DNA from: Pseudalkalibacillus sp045920555
Lineage (GTDB): Bacteria > Bacillota > Bacilli > Bacillales > Fictibacillaceae
Assembly: GCF_045920555.1 (NCBI RefSeq)
Contig: NZ_CP174509.1
Span: 1,674,001-1,738,000 of the forward strand
Direction: 5' to 3'
Length of the DNA stretch: 64,000 nt
Numbering within the stretch: the first letter of the stretch is position 1; each line of letters opens with the position of its first letter. The notes beneath the pieces are model-generated. The model had not been told where the DNA came from, did no database searches, and saw nothing but the letters and a program-made list of their open reading frames with translations. This document shows positions 35,861 to 43,637 of this stretch, in pieces. Both the position numbers and the translations under genes were made by a program.

Positions 35861-36006
35861 GGGATCTTTTAAATGTCCACACGATGGATGAGTGTATCGA
35901 AGCAATCTACAATGGTGAGGACAATACTCTTAATATCGAAGTTTCGGATATTGAAAAGGCGATCTGGATCCTCTCACAACCGACTCTGTCCCGTTGCCCG
36001 GAATAA
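35857..36006 (+). CDS. Small open frame coupled to the sigma-54 activator, probably truncated
   Basis: 49 codons from ATG 35857, overlapping the activator stop by four bases (ATGA), to TAA 36004-36006. It reads MRDLLNVHTMDECIEAIYNG and then an acidic stretch DNTLNIEVSDIEKAIWILSQ. This is protein-like, but I recognise no family. It ends where IS605-derived sequence begins, so the gene may have lost its 3' part. A different frame at 35873-36106 is judged spurious. Confidence 0.4.
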   Translation: MRDLLNVHTMDECIEAIYNGEDNTLNIEVSDIEKAIWILSQPTLSRCPE

Positions 36007-36015
36007 TAATCAAAA

Positions 36016-36093
36016 ATGTTACTATCGACCGCAGGAAATGTATCGAGTGCAACCATTAAGCGTTATGTTGAACAACAAAAAACAAGGGGGTGA
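36016..36093 (+). pseudogene. C-terminal remnant of IS200/IS605 TnpA (Y1 transposase)
   Basis: 25 codons reading MLLSTAGNVSSATIKRYVEQ then QKTRG and TGA. This matches the conserved C-terminal end of IS605-type TnpA proteins (SYF..TAGNVS..TI.RYIE.Q). Everything upstream, including the catalytic Tyr and HUH, is gone, so the left end of this element has been deleted. Confidence 0.55.
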
Positions 36094-36098
36094 GCGTT

Positions 36099-36288
36099 TT
36101 GGATAAACAGGAAATCACACTTAATGGACTTGTTGCAAGACAAGTTTCATGAATGGAAACACGAACACTTCCAGCTATATGATGAAGATGGAAACGAATT
36201 AAACGAAGATTTGGAAATCGAAATCGACCAAACTCTACATGACTTTATAGAAATACATCTCATGAGATCTATTCCAACAAAATTTTAA
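36099..36288 (+). pseudogene. Small IS605-associated ORF with frameshift
   Basis: TTG 36099 follows AAGGGGGTGAG and reads (M)DKQEITLNGLVARQVS then stop. Shifting frame near 36124-36135 gives LLQDKFHEWKHEHFQLYDED and onward to a tail ending RSIPTKF and TAA 36286-36288, a well-formed acidic small protein of about 60 residues in total. I infer one indel. It lies between the tnpA remnant and tnpB; family unknown. Confidence 0.45.
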
Positions 36289-36306
36289 AGAAATGGGGGT
36301 GAATAT

Positions 36307-37365
36307 ATGCCGACAATCACGCTACGCTTAGAGCTACATAAACCGACTCTTGCCAAACAACAGATGTATAAACGAATGGCAGAGACAAATACAGGATTTG
36401 CGAACTGGTTATTGCTTCATCCAGACATAAATCAGGCAACCAGTCGAATCTTTAAGGAGTTTTCAGCAGAGAAATTTCCATCCGCAGTCATTAATCAAAC
36501 CATTAGAGAAGTAAAATTTCAAAAGAAAAATCAGAAAGCAAAGACCTTCCGTAAAATGTGGTGCTGCTTTAATAATCAAAACTTAAAAATAGAAAAGAAG
36601 AGTAAATTATACACCGTTTCTTTTCCTACACTTGCAAAACGTATAGGGGTTCCAGTAATAGCAAAACCATTTCAAATAAAGTGGCTTGATCAAATGATCA
36701 GTGGAAGCGTAAAGATAGGGACTGGAAAGCTTTATCAAAAGAAAAAGAAATGGTATCTTGCCATTTCAATCACTTGGAATGTGGAATCATCACAAGGTAA
36801 AAAAGTCATGGGGATTGACTTGGGACTTCGATATCTCGCAGTTGCCAGTATTGGAACAAAGTCTTTCTTCTTTAAAGGCTCAAAAGTCGCATATACTCGT
36901 AGACACTTCTCGGCAAGAAGAAGGAGACTAGGAAAAGCGAAAAAACTACAAGCCATTAAGAATTCCAAAGGCAAAGAGTCTCGTTGGATGAAAGACCAGA
37001 ACCATAAAATCAGCCGTCAAATCGTTAACCTTGCACTCGCCAACGGTGTTGGAGTGATTCGCATGGAAGACTTGACGGATATTCGAAATACTACCAAATC
37101 AAAGAAAAACGACCAAGGTAGGAGCCTGCATTCATGGTCGTTCTACCAACTTAAAGAGTTCATCAAATACAAAGCTGAGATGATAGGGATCCGTTTTGAA
37201 TTGGTGAATCCAGAATACACCAGTCAAACTTGCAAATGTGGTCATCAAGCGAAAGAAAATCGAAACGGTCTCCATTTTCAATGTAGAGAATGTGGCTACA
37301 CCTGTCATGCTGACCTCAATGGAGCCATTAATATATCGAAAGCGATTTCGGGTTTAGTAGCCTAG
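36307..37365 (+). CDS. tnpB: RNA-guided endonuclease TnpB, second lineage
   Basis: 352 residues from ATG 36307 with GGGGGTGAA upstream. RuvC residues: D about 171 (MGIDLGLRYLA), E about 254 (IRMEDLTD) and D about 336 (CHADLNGAINI). The zinc finger is unusual at its first knuckle: TSQTCKCGHQ has Cys-x-Cys rather than Cys-x2-Cys, with the second pair CRECG normal. It differs strongly from the TnpB at 17708, so the two elements arrived separately. The frame is intact, so nuclease activity is plausible even though the element cannot transpose by itself. Confidence 0.88.
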   Translation: MPTITLRLELHKPTLAKQQMYKRMAETNTGFANWLLLHPDINQATSRIFKEFSAEKFPSAVINQTIREVKFQKKNQKAKTFRKMWCCFNNQNLKIEKKSKLYTVSFPTLAKRIGVPVIAKPFQIKWLDQMISGSVKIGTGKLYQKKKKWYLAISITWNVESSQGKKVMGIDLGLRYLAVASIGTKSFFFKGSKVAYTRRHFSARRRRLGKAKKLQAIKNSKGKESRWMKDQNHKISRQIVNLALANGVGVIRMEDLTDIRNTTKSKKNDQGRSLHSWSFYQLKEFIKYKAEMIGIRFELVNPEYTSQTCKCGHQAKENRNGLHFQCRECGYTCHADLNGAINISKAISGLVA

Positions 37366-37549
37366 CATACTGGTAATAGGTATGCCGCCCATGTGGGTAC
37401 TTTTTAACTGCATGGGACGGGGTAATGAGATACCCTCATCTTGGAGGCTGTTCAAAACAGAAATGGACTGCGAACGCTTAGTCATTCAAGAATCCCACCC
37501 CTCACACCGTAAGGTGTAGGGTTTGCGGCTTTAGCCGTGGGAGTCTCAA
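37366..37549 (+). ncRNA. Right end of second tnpB element, putative omega-RNA scaffold
   Basis: AATCCCACCCCTCACACCGTAAGGTGT and the following GCGGCTTTAGCCGTGGGAG fold as nested hairpins, ending CTCAA. The CACCGTAAGGTG hairpin matches the GACCGTAAGGTC cap of the element at 17565-18910. Guide sequence would start at 37550, i.e. inside the adjacent terminator. Confidence 0.5.
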
Positions 37550-37579
37550 GCTTGAAGACCTTGTCTCAAGCGTTTTTTT
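37550..37579 (+). terminator. Host terminator downstream of the regulator region
   Basis: GCTTGAAGAC pairs with GTCTCAAGC (one bulged A) around a three-base loop, then seven T. The tnpB element ends exactly at its 5' arm. Confidence 0.75.
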
Positions 37580-37623
37580 ATTCGGACCTGGCTTTAACTG
37601 TGTTCCATTTTTACCTATTTATA

Positions 37624-37707
37624 GGATTATCTTCAAAAATTCTGGGATTAATCTGTGATTTTCTGGGATTACCTTCAAAGTTTCTAGGAATATACTTTGA
37701 ATTTCTG
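37624..37707. repeat. 21-bp-period degenerate tandem repeat, four units
   Basis: Units starting GGATTATCTTC, GGATTAATCTG, GGATTACCTTC and GGAATATACTT at 37624, 37645, 37666 and 37687, each ending TTCTG/TTCTA. Exactly 21 bases apart. Non-coding. Confidence 0.65.
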
Positions 37708-37745
37708 GGCTCAAAAAGGTGGAAGAGGTTTGACATCTTCTCCTT

Positions 37746-37762
37746 TTGGCATAAAAATTGCA
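37746..37762 (+). promoter_or_regulatory. Sigma-54 (-24/-12) promoter
   Basis: TTGGCATAAAAATTGCA: the GG and GC elements are separated by exactly ten bases as required by SigL. It lies 36 bases before the ketopantoate-reductase-like gene and 1.9 kb after the sigma-54 activator. Confidence 0.8.
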
Positions 37763-37797
37763 TGTTTATATAGAAGAAACGAGAAGGAGGAAAAACG

Positions 37798-38718
37798 ATG
37801 AAAATTGGAGTGGCTGGAGCTGGTGCTGTCGGCGGTTATTTCGGAGGAGTGCTCGCACAAGCAGGTAATCAAGTGGTTTTTCTTGCCCGCGGAGCACATT
37901 TGGAAGCCATGAAAGCTCAAGGGTTACGTATTGAGAGCGCTAAAGGGGAATTTACAGCTGATGGGATTTTCACAAATGATATCCATTCTTTTAAAGGATT
38001 GGACCTCATCCTCTTTTGCGTGAAATCCACTGACACAAAGTCAGTAGCAGAGCAATTGAAAAACATTCTTGATGATTCTACGAGAATCCTTGTCATGCAA
38101 AATGGTATCGATAATGAAGAAATACTTAGTGAAATGTTTGGTAAGGAACGGGTATTGTCGACAGCCACTTATCTGTCTGCAAGCGTCAAAGAACCAGGTA
38201 TCATCCACCAGTTCGGTGAACCAAGACTTCCGATCGGGACGCTAAATCGAACCGCAGATCCGTTCGCTAAGGAAGTTGTAGCAGTATTCAATCATTCTGG
38301 CGTGAAATCATGGGCTTCAGATGATATCATTTGTACAAAGTGGCAGAAGCTTTTATGGAATGTTACATTCAATCCACTGTCCGCAATCGTCAAAGCGGAT
38401 GTAGGACAGATTTTAGATGATCCGTTGTTAAGAAGAACTGCCGGATCCATACAGAAAGAAGCATTTCTTGTTGCGAAAAAGAAAGGGATCCGGATCGCTC
38501 CCGAAATTTTGGAGCAGATTTTTATGGGTGCCGAAAAAAGAGCCCGTAACCACAAGACTTCGATGTTACAGGATCGTCTGAAAGGGAAGAGGATGGAAAT
38601 CGAATCGCTTTGCGGATACTTAGTACGTGAAGGAGAACGGCTACGTGTAGAAACACCTGTCTTACAAGCTATATACGTAATCCTGACATTTATCGAGCAA
38701 CAAGAGTTGAATTTGTAA
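37798..38718 (+). CDS. Ketopantoate reductase-family (PanE/ApbA-like) protein
   Basis: 306 residues. N-terminal NADP-binding motif MKIGVAGAGAVGGYFGG, the VMQNGIDNEEIL segment with the family's conserved Asn, catalytic Lys in TKWQKLLWN and the C-terminal SMLQDRLKGKRMEIESLCGY are those of ApbA/PanE. The family reduces 2-oxo acids such as 2-dehydropantoate. Location behind a sigma-54 promoter next to a membrane protein suggests a catabolic 2-oxo- or hydroxy-acid role rather than CoA synthesis (inference). Strong AAGGAGG site. Confidence 0.88.
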   Translation: MKIGVAGAGAVGGYFGGVLAQAGNQVVFLARGAHLEAMKAQGLRIESAKGEFTADGIFTNDIHSFKGLDLILFCVKSTDTKSVAEQLKNILDDSTRILVMQNGIDNEEILSEMFGKERVLSTATYLSASVKEPGIIHQFGEPRLPIGTLNRTADPFAKEVVAVFNHSGVKSWASDDIICTKWQKLLWNVTFNPLSAIVKADVGQILDDPLLRRTAGSIQKEAFLVAKKKGIRIAPEILEQIFMGAEKRARNHKTSMLQDRLKGKRMEIESLCGYLVREGERLRVETPVLQAIYVILTFIEQQELNL

Positions 38719-38737
38719 TGATCGAGGGGAAACTACC

Positions 38738-40159
38738 ATGTCTAACGCAAAAAAAGCTACGTCAACAGAGCCACCGAGTTCTTATTTGGCAGGGATCCTC
38801 ATCCTGCTGGTCATCGGACTGTTCATTGCTCGGCAGTTCATCTCCAATCAATGGCTCGATCTATTCTCAGGGATATATCTCTTACTCGTCATAACCCTTT
38901 TGCTGCCTTCTGCGAAAGGGATTTTTAAATATTTGACCATCCTTCTTCTTGTTTTGAGTGTGGTTTTCCTGTTGATAGAGGAAGCACCTTTCCAGGTTTG
39001 GATTGAAAGTGTAACCATCAATCATACTTTAGTGGCTTTATTCATCAGTGTTCCATTCTTAGGTGTGCCGATCAAGTCGAAGGAATACCTGGAAGCTCTT
39101 AAACAAGTTTACATACGGTATATGCAGAATCCCAACGTATTCTTCTTCTTGACGCAGTCGTTCACACATTTCATGGCGATCATTTTGAACGTAGGCTCTG
39201 TTTCAATTTTCTATCAGCTGGGTGGAGCGAATCCTTATGTCAAATCCACTCGGACGCTTTCCAGCCCATTGATACGAGGGTTCGCTACAGCCCTGATCTG
39301 GTCGCCATTCTTTGCGGCAATGGCTCTGGTTACGACGTATCTCAATATCGAATGGGCGAACAGTGTTCCGTTTCTTTTAGGGTTTGTCATTTTATCGTTC
39401 ATGGCGAGCAGCCTGCTTGAATGGCGGTTGAATCATAAGGAGCACGAGAAAACGCAAGAAAACATTGCAGCAGCCTCTGAATCTGGTGAAGAAAGATATC
39501 TAGTCCCTCTTCAAAAAAAGAAGCTGTTTGAATTAGGTGGTTTCCTTGTCATGATCATCGTTTCTCTGTTTGTTCTGGAGCAGTTTACTAGTTTATCGAT
39601 GGTGACTCTTGTCATTTTCATTTCATTCCTCTTTCCGTTGTTTTGGCTTACAGTAAAGAGGCGTTTCCGCCGATTCATAATTGAATCACTCCGCTATGCT
39701 TCGGTTACGGTTCCACTTTTGAAAAAGGAAGTCCTTTTATTTCTAGTGGCCGGCTTATTCAGCGGGGCCGTTGCGCAAACCAGCTTTGGTGTTTGGATTG
39801 CTGGTTTCCTGAATGATATGTATGGAGGATATATTGGTGTATCGCTGTTCATCATCCTGACCATCATTGTTTCCAGCTTGATCGGGTTTCATCCGATTAT
39901 GATCATTACCGTGTATGTTACGAGTCTGGAGCCATCGGCCATCCATCTATCCACCATGTATTTCGCCGTATTGCTTCTTGGCGCATGGGGTATTGCCACC
40001 TCGATATCTCCTATGACAGGGGTCAGTCATCTATTAGCCTACGAAATGAAAGAGAAGGTCGTCAATATTTCATTGAAATGGAACCTCGGATACGGTGCAT
40101 TATCATTGGGGCTTTTACTCACGTACATGGTCATTTTGCATGAAACAGGGCTGATCTGA
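38738..40159 (+). CDS. Polytopic membrane protein, relative of the 1539 protein
   Basis: 473 residues with about 11-12 hydrophobic segments and a polar loop at about residues 230-260. Similar length, topology and C-terminal pattern to the protein at 1539. Segments such as GFATALIWSPFFAAMALV and GAWGIATSISPMTGVSHLL recall ion-transporter-superfamily carriers for organic anions, so it may move the substrate or product of the downstream pathway. It starts 19 bases after the PanE-like gene with AGGGGA upstream and shares its promoter. Not otherwise recognised. Confidence 0.7.
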   Translation: MSNAKKATSTEPPSSYLAGILILLVIGLFIARQFISNQWLDLFSGIYLLLVITLLLPSAKGIFKYLTILLLVLSVVFLLIEEAPFQVWIESVTINHTLVALFISVPFLGVPIKSKEYLEALKQVYIRYMQNPNVFFFLTQSFTHFMAIILNVGSVSIFYQLGGANPYVKSTRTLSSPLIRGFATALIWSPFFAAMALVTTYLNIEWANSVPFLLGFVILSFMASSLLEWRLNHKEHEKTQENIAAASESGEERYLVPLQKKKLFELGGFLVMIIVSLFVLEQFTSLSMVTLVIFISFLFPLFWLTVKRRFRRFIIESLRYASVTVPLLKKEVLLFLVAGLFSGAVAQTSFGVWIAGFLNDMYGGYIGVSLFIILTIIVSSLIGFHPIMIITVYVTSLEPSAIHLSTMYFAVLLLGAWGIATSISPMTGVSHLLAYEMKEKVVNISLKWNLGYGALSLGLLLTYMVILHETGLI

Positions 40160-40163
40160 ACAG

Positions 40164-40201
40164 TGATACATTTTTGAATCAAATGATACAACTTTGAATC
40201 A
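40164..40201. promoter_or_regulatory. Putative enhancer (UAS) for the sigma-54 activator
   Basis: Two copies of TGATACA-N4-TGAATCA spaced exactly 20 bases (40164-40181 and 40184-40201). Each is a near-palindrome, so two dimers could bind side by side on one helix face, about 175-210 bases upstream of the -24/-12 promoter at 40376. This is a typical position for sigma-54 enhancers. No similar site was seen before the 37746 promoter. Confidence 0.65.
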
Positions 40202-40286
40202 GTTTTAAGGGTTCCGCAGTATCGGTTCTGGAATACAGCAGAAAAATGAAATTGCGGCAAATTTCCAAAATTGATCGTTGTTATAG

Positions 40287-40317
40287 AGCTGTACACCTTA
40301 TGGTACAGCTTCTTTTT
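40287..40317 (+). terminator. Terminator of panE-like/membrane-protein operon
   Basis: AGCTGTAC and GTACAGCT flank an eight-base loop, followed by TCTTTTT. Confidence 0.8.
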
Positions 40318-40375
40318 GTGTATTAACACTCCAAACAGGTATTTTTTCTGAAATATTTTCTCACTATTTAAAATT

Positions 40376-40392
40376 TTGGCACGATAATTGCA
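40376..40392 (+). promoter_or_regulatory. Sigma-54 (-24/-12) promoter of the acyl-CoA operon
   Basis: TTGGCACGATAATTGCA fits the SigL consensus at nearly every conserved position, with GG and GC ten bases apart. It is 38 bases before the acyl-CoA dehydrogenase start. Confidence 0.9.
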
Positions 40393-40429
40393 ACTCTTTA
40401 TTGGTGACTGACAAAGGAGGAATTTTCTA

Positions 40430-41578
40430 ATGGCAACAGCATTATTGAATGAATTGGATCAAATGAAAACGATGATTCGGAATTTCGTAGAAAAAGAAGT
40501 AGAACCATATGCTCAACAGATCGAGGATGAGGATAAGATTCCTGTGCATCTCGTAGAAAAAGCGAAGGAACTCGGTTTGTTCGGGATGAGTATCCCTGAA
40601 AAATATGGCGGGATCGGATTGAATGCTGTCGGAAAGGCAGTCGTTCTAGAACAGTTGGGCCGTACCCACAACGGTTATGCGTCCTTGATCAGTGCCCATA
40701 CAGGAATAGGCAGCACAGGCCTTGTCAAGCTTGCCTCAGAAACATTGAAAAAGAAATATCTGCCTGATATGGCAGCAGGAAATAAAATCGCTGCGTTTGC
40801 ATTGTCTGAACCCGGTGCTGGGTCGGATGCGACAGCTCTGTCAACCAAAGCGGAAAAAAAGGGAGACAAGTGGATTCTGAATGGAATGAAGCATTTCATC
40901 ACCAATGGACCAATTGCGGATGTGTTCACAGTAATCGCATCAACTGACAAATCGAAAGGTGCAAAAGGCGGAATCACGGCATTCCTGGTTGAGAAGGACT
41001 TCCCAGGATTGATTGTCGGTAAACAAGATAAAAAGATGGGGCTGAAAGGTTCGTATACATGCCAGATTTTATTGGAAGATTGCGAGGTCCCTGATGAAAA
41101 CATCATTGGTAAGGTTGGCATGGGTTACGTTTCTGCCCTGAAAATACTTGGGGAAGGCCGGGTAGGACTGGCTGCAAGGGCAGTGGGATCCTGCGATAAA
41201 TTGATCGAGATGTCAGCTAGTTATGCAAAGGAAAGAGTACAGTTTGGAAAACCGATTGCTTCAAACCAGGCAATCCAATGGATGCTTGCGGATATGGCGA
41301 CTGAGACTGAGGCTGCACGGACGTTGACGATGAAGGCTGCGGAAATGATCGATGAAGGAAAGAAAGTGATCAAACAGGCTTCGATGGCAAAGCTTTATGC
41401 GTCAGAAGTGTTCAACCGGGTTGCGGATAAAGCTGTCCAGATCCATGGCGGCATGGGCTATGTTTCCGACTATCCGATCGAGCGTTTCTATCGTGATGCA
41501 AGAATTACGAAAATCTATGAGGGGACAAGTGAGATACAGCGGATGATCATTTCCCGACACGTATTGGATGAAAACTAG
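40430..41578 (+). CDS. Acyl-CoA dehydrogenase
   Basis: 382 residues, complete ACAD fold. FAD/substrate signatures FALSEPGAGSDATALS and FITNGPIADVFTVIAS in the middle; C-terminal AVQIHGGMGYVSDYPIERFY and IYEGTSEIQRMIISRH with the catalytic Glu of the short/medium-chain group. Oxidises an acyl-CoA to the trans-2-enoyl-CoA and passes electrons to ETF (etfBA at 48365-50125). ATG 40430 follows AAGGAGGAA. First gene after the sigma-54 promoter, so induction by the activator at 34178 is expected. Chain specificity is not readable. Confidence 0.94.
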   Translation: MATALLNELDQMKTMIRNFVEKEVEPYAQQIEDEDKIPVHLVEKAKELGLFGMSIPEKYGGIGLNAVGKAVVLEQLGRTHNGYASLISAHTGIGSTGLVKLASETLKKKYLPDMAAGNKIAAFALSEPGAGSDATALSTKAEKKGDKWILNGMKHFITNGPIADVFTVIASTDKSKGAKGGITAFLVEKDFPGLIVGKQDKKMGLKGSYTCQILLEDCEVPDENIIGKVGMGYVSALKILGEGRVGLAARAVGSCDKLIEMSASYAKERVQFGKPIASNQAIQWMLADMATETEAARTLTMKAAEMIDEGKKVIKQASMAKLYASEVFNRVADKAVQIHGGMGYVSDYPIERFYRDARITKIYEGTSEIQRMIISRHVLDEN

Positions 41579-41661
41579 ATTCACCCGTAAGCCTTATTTG
41601 CAAAGAATGAACCAGATTGATAGATGAAATGAAAGCGCTAACAAAGAAAGGAGTTGATCAA

Positions 41662-43626
41662 ATGGCTACAGACCAAAATGCGGATATCAAGAAAATCGAT
41701 ACGACGATCAAGGAAAAACCAGCCTTCATTGAAGAATTGTGGGATTCGAAAACGGAAAAATGGAATCGTGCTAGATTTCTAGTCCTGTTCACTTCTCTTT
41801 TGGCGATCGGCTTATCGATCTTTCATATCTACACAGCAGGCTTCGGGACGTTGTCCTCCTGGCAGCAAAGAAGTATCCACGTCGTGTGGGCGTTGCTGTT
41901 GATCTTTCTGATATTCCCCTTTAAAAAAGGAAAAAAATTCGGTTGGATTGATGTTCTGTTTGTACTGGTCACGTTGGGGGAGACTTGGTTCATCTTGTTC
42001 CAGGGAGAAGCGATCCAGAGCAGGCAAGGCAATCCGAATACGACAGATCTAGTCGTCGGAACGATTTTCATCGCATTGGTACTGGAAGCGACACGAAGGA
42101 CGAACGGCTTTCTAATGGCTTGTATCGGAGCATTCTTCATTGCGTATATCTTTCTGGGTCCATATTTCCCTGCGGCTCTTGCGCATCCAGGGGTACGGTA
42201 CGGAAAGATGATCGACCAGATGTTCAATGGCACATTGGGGATATTCAGTGCTCCGATCTACATCAGTTCCACAGTCTTGATCTTATTCGTCATTTTCGGT
42301 TCGTTCTTGATGAGATCAGGAGGAGGGCAGTTTTTCACCAACTTCGCATTCGGGGCTTTGGGGCATCGTTCCGGCGGACCTGCATTGTCAGCAGTCGGGG
42401 CAAGTGCAATGGTTGCGACGATCACCGGTAACGGAGCTGCTAACGCTGCGATTACAGGATCGTTCACAATACCGCTTATGAAAAAACTCGGATACAGCAA
42501 GCGGTTTGCAGCTGCAGTCGAGGCAGTCGCTTCTCAGGGCGGACAGATCATGCCGCCGATCATGGGTGCTTCTGTTTTCATCATGGCAGAAACGACAGGA
42601 ATCCCTTATATAACCATTGCTTTATACGCTTTGATCCCAGCCGTCATATATTTCCTGATCGCTGGATTCATCGTGTACTACCACGCGAGGAAGCTGAGGT
42701 TGGAGGGGATTCCGAAAGAACAGCTTCCGGATCCGAAGCTCGTTATACTCAGACAGGGTTATCTATTCTTGCCGATTATCTTGATCATTTACCTGATGAT
42801 TGATGGTTTCAGTCCGATGAAAGCTGGATTTTATGGGATCATCGCGGCAATCATCCTCAGTTGGATAAGGAAAATGACGCGCATGAAGCTGTTGGATATT
42901 TTAGCTTCCTTAGAAAATGGAGCAAAGAGTGCATTGACTGTCATCTCGGCTTGCGCGACAGCGGGAATCATCGTAGGGGCAGTTTCGTTGACTGGTCTAG
43001 GCCTCTCCTTTTCGAGGTTCATGATTGATGTTGCAGGCGGTCAGTTATTCGTGTTACTTGTCCTCTTGGCGATCGCCTCCATCATCCTTGGTATGGGAAT
43101 GCCGACTGTTTCGGCCTACGTCATTCTTGCTGTTCTCGGTGTCCCAGCACTAGTGGAGATGGATGTGAATTTGGTCGCTGCCCATATGTTCGTCTTCTAT
43201 TTCGGTGTCATGTCAGGTTTGACGCCACCAGTAGCGATAACGGCTTATACGACAGCTGGAATTGCTGGATCCAATCCTTCATCGACGGCATTGTACGCGA
43301 TAAGGATCGCGCTTGGCGGATTTTTCATTCCTTTCGTTTTCGTCTATAACCCTGAATTGCTTTTACAAGGTGAGGATCCAACAGGAATCTTACTGACCTT
43401 GATCACAGCGGGGATAAGTTGCGTGCTTTTCGCAGGTTCAGTGGAAGGCTATTGGTTCGGTGATTTGACATTGGTTAAACGGATCGTGTTATTTGCAAGT
43501 GCTGTTGCGCTGATCATGCCGGGGATGATAGGAGATCTGGCTGGAATCATCCTGTTAATCCTTGCATTCCTTTGGCAGCGCCAATCAAAGGTTAATAAAA
43601 ACATTCCGCATGAAATCAGCGGGTAA
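41662..43626 (+). CDS. TRAP transporter fused permease (4TM/12TM, TAXI class)
   Basis: 654 residues from ATG 41662 (AAAGGAG upstream); an earlier frame start at 41617 lacks a site. The N-terminal part holds the small-permease helices, followed by the large DctM-type subunit with MVATITGNGAANAAITGSFT, GGQIMPPIMGASVFIMAETT and GMGMPTVSAYVILAVLGVPA. Fused permeases of this type pair with TAXI binding proteins, and one is encoded 11 bases downstream. Imports an organic acid using a sodium or proton gradient. Location within the acyl-CoA operon points to the pathway substrate as cargo. Confidence 0.93.
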   Translation: MATDQNADIKKIDTTIKEKPAFIEELWDSKTEKWNRARFLVLFTSLLAIGLSIFHIYTAGFGTLSSWQQRSIHVVWALLLIFLIFPFKKGKKFGWIDVLFVLVTLGETWFILFQGEAIQSRQGNPNTTDLVVGTIFIALVLEATRRTNGFLMACIGAFFIAYIFLGPYFPAALAHPGVRYGKMIDQMFNGTLGIFSAPIYISSTVLILFVIFGSFLMRSGGGQFFTNFAFGALGHRSGGPALSAVGASAMVATITGNGAANAAITGSFTIPLMKKLGYSKRFAAAVEAVASQGGQIMPPIMGASVFIMAETTGIPYITIALYALIPAVIYFLIAGFIVYYHARKLRLEGIPKEQLPDPKLVILRQGYLFLPIILIIYLMIDGFSPMKAGFYGIIAAIILSWIRKMTRMKLLDILASLENGAKSALTVISACATAGIIVGAVSLTGLGLSFSRFMIDVAGGQLFVLLVLLAIASIILGMGMPTVSAYVILAVLGVPALVEMDVNLVAAHMFVFYFGVMSGLTPPVAITAYTTAGIAGSNPSSTALYAIRIALGGFFIPFVFVYNPELLLQGEDPTGILLTLITAGISCVLFAGSVEGYWFGDLTLVKRIVLFASAVALIMPGMIGDLAGIILLILAFLWQRQSKVNKNIPHEISG

Positions 43627-43637
43627 GGGAGGATATT

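Larger units (their letters stand above)
36016..37549 (+). mobile_element. Left-truncated IS200/IS605-type element with tnpB
   Basis: Contains the tnpA C-terminal remnant, a frameshifted small ORF, tnpB and a right end. The right end has a CCCAC..GTGGG stem with CACCGTAAGGTG and GCGGCTTTAGCCG hairpins and finishes in CTCAA at 37549. The left boundary is not defined; the given start is the first base with recognisable element coding sequence. The right end abuts a host terminator (37550-37579). Confidence 0.6.

Noticed and set aside
35873..36106. 77-codon frame reading MSTRWMSVSKQS
   Set aside because: Ser/Arg-rich, no ribosome site, and it conflicts with the better-formed small frame at 35857 and the tnpA tail.
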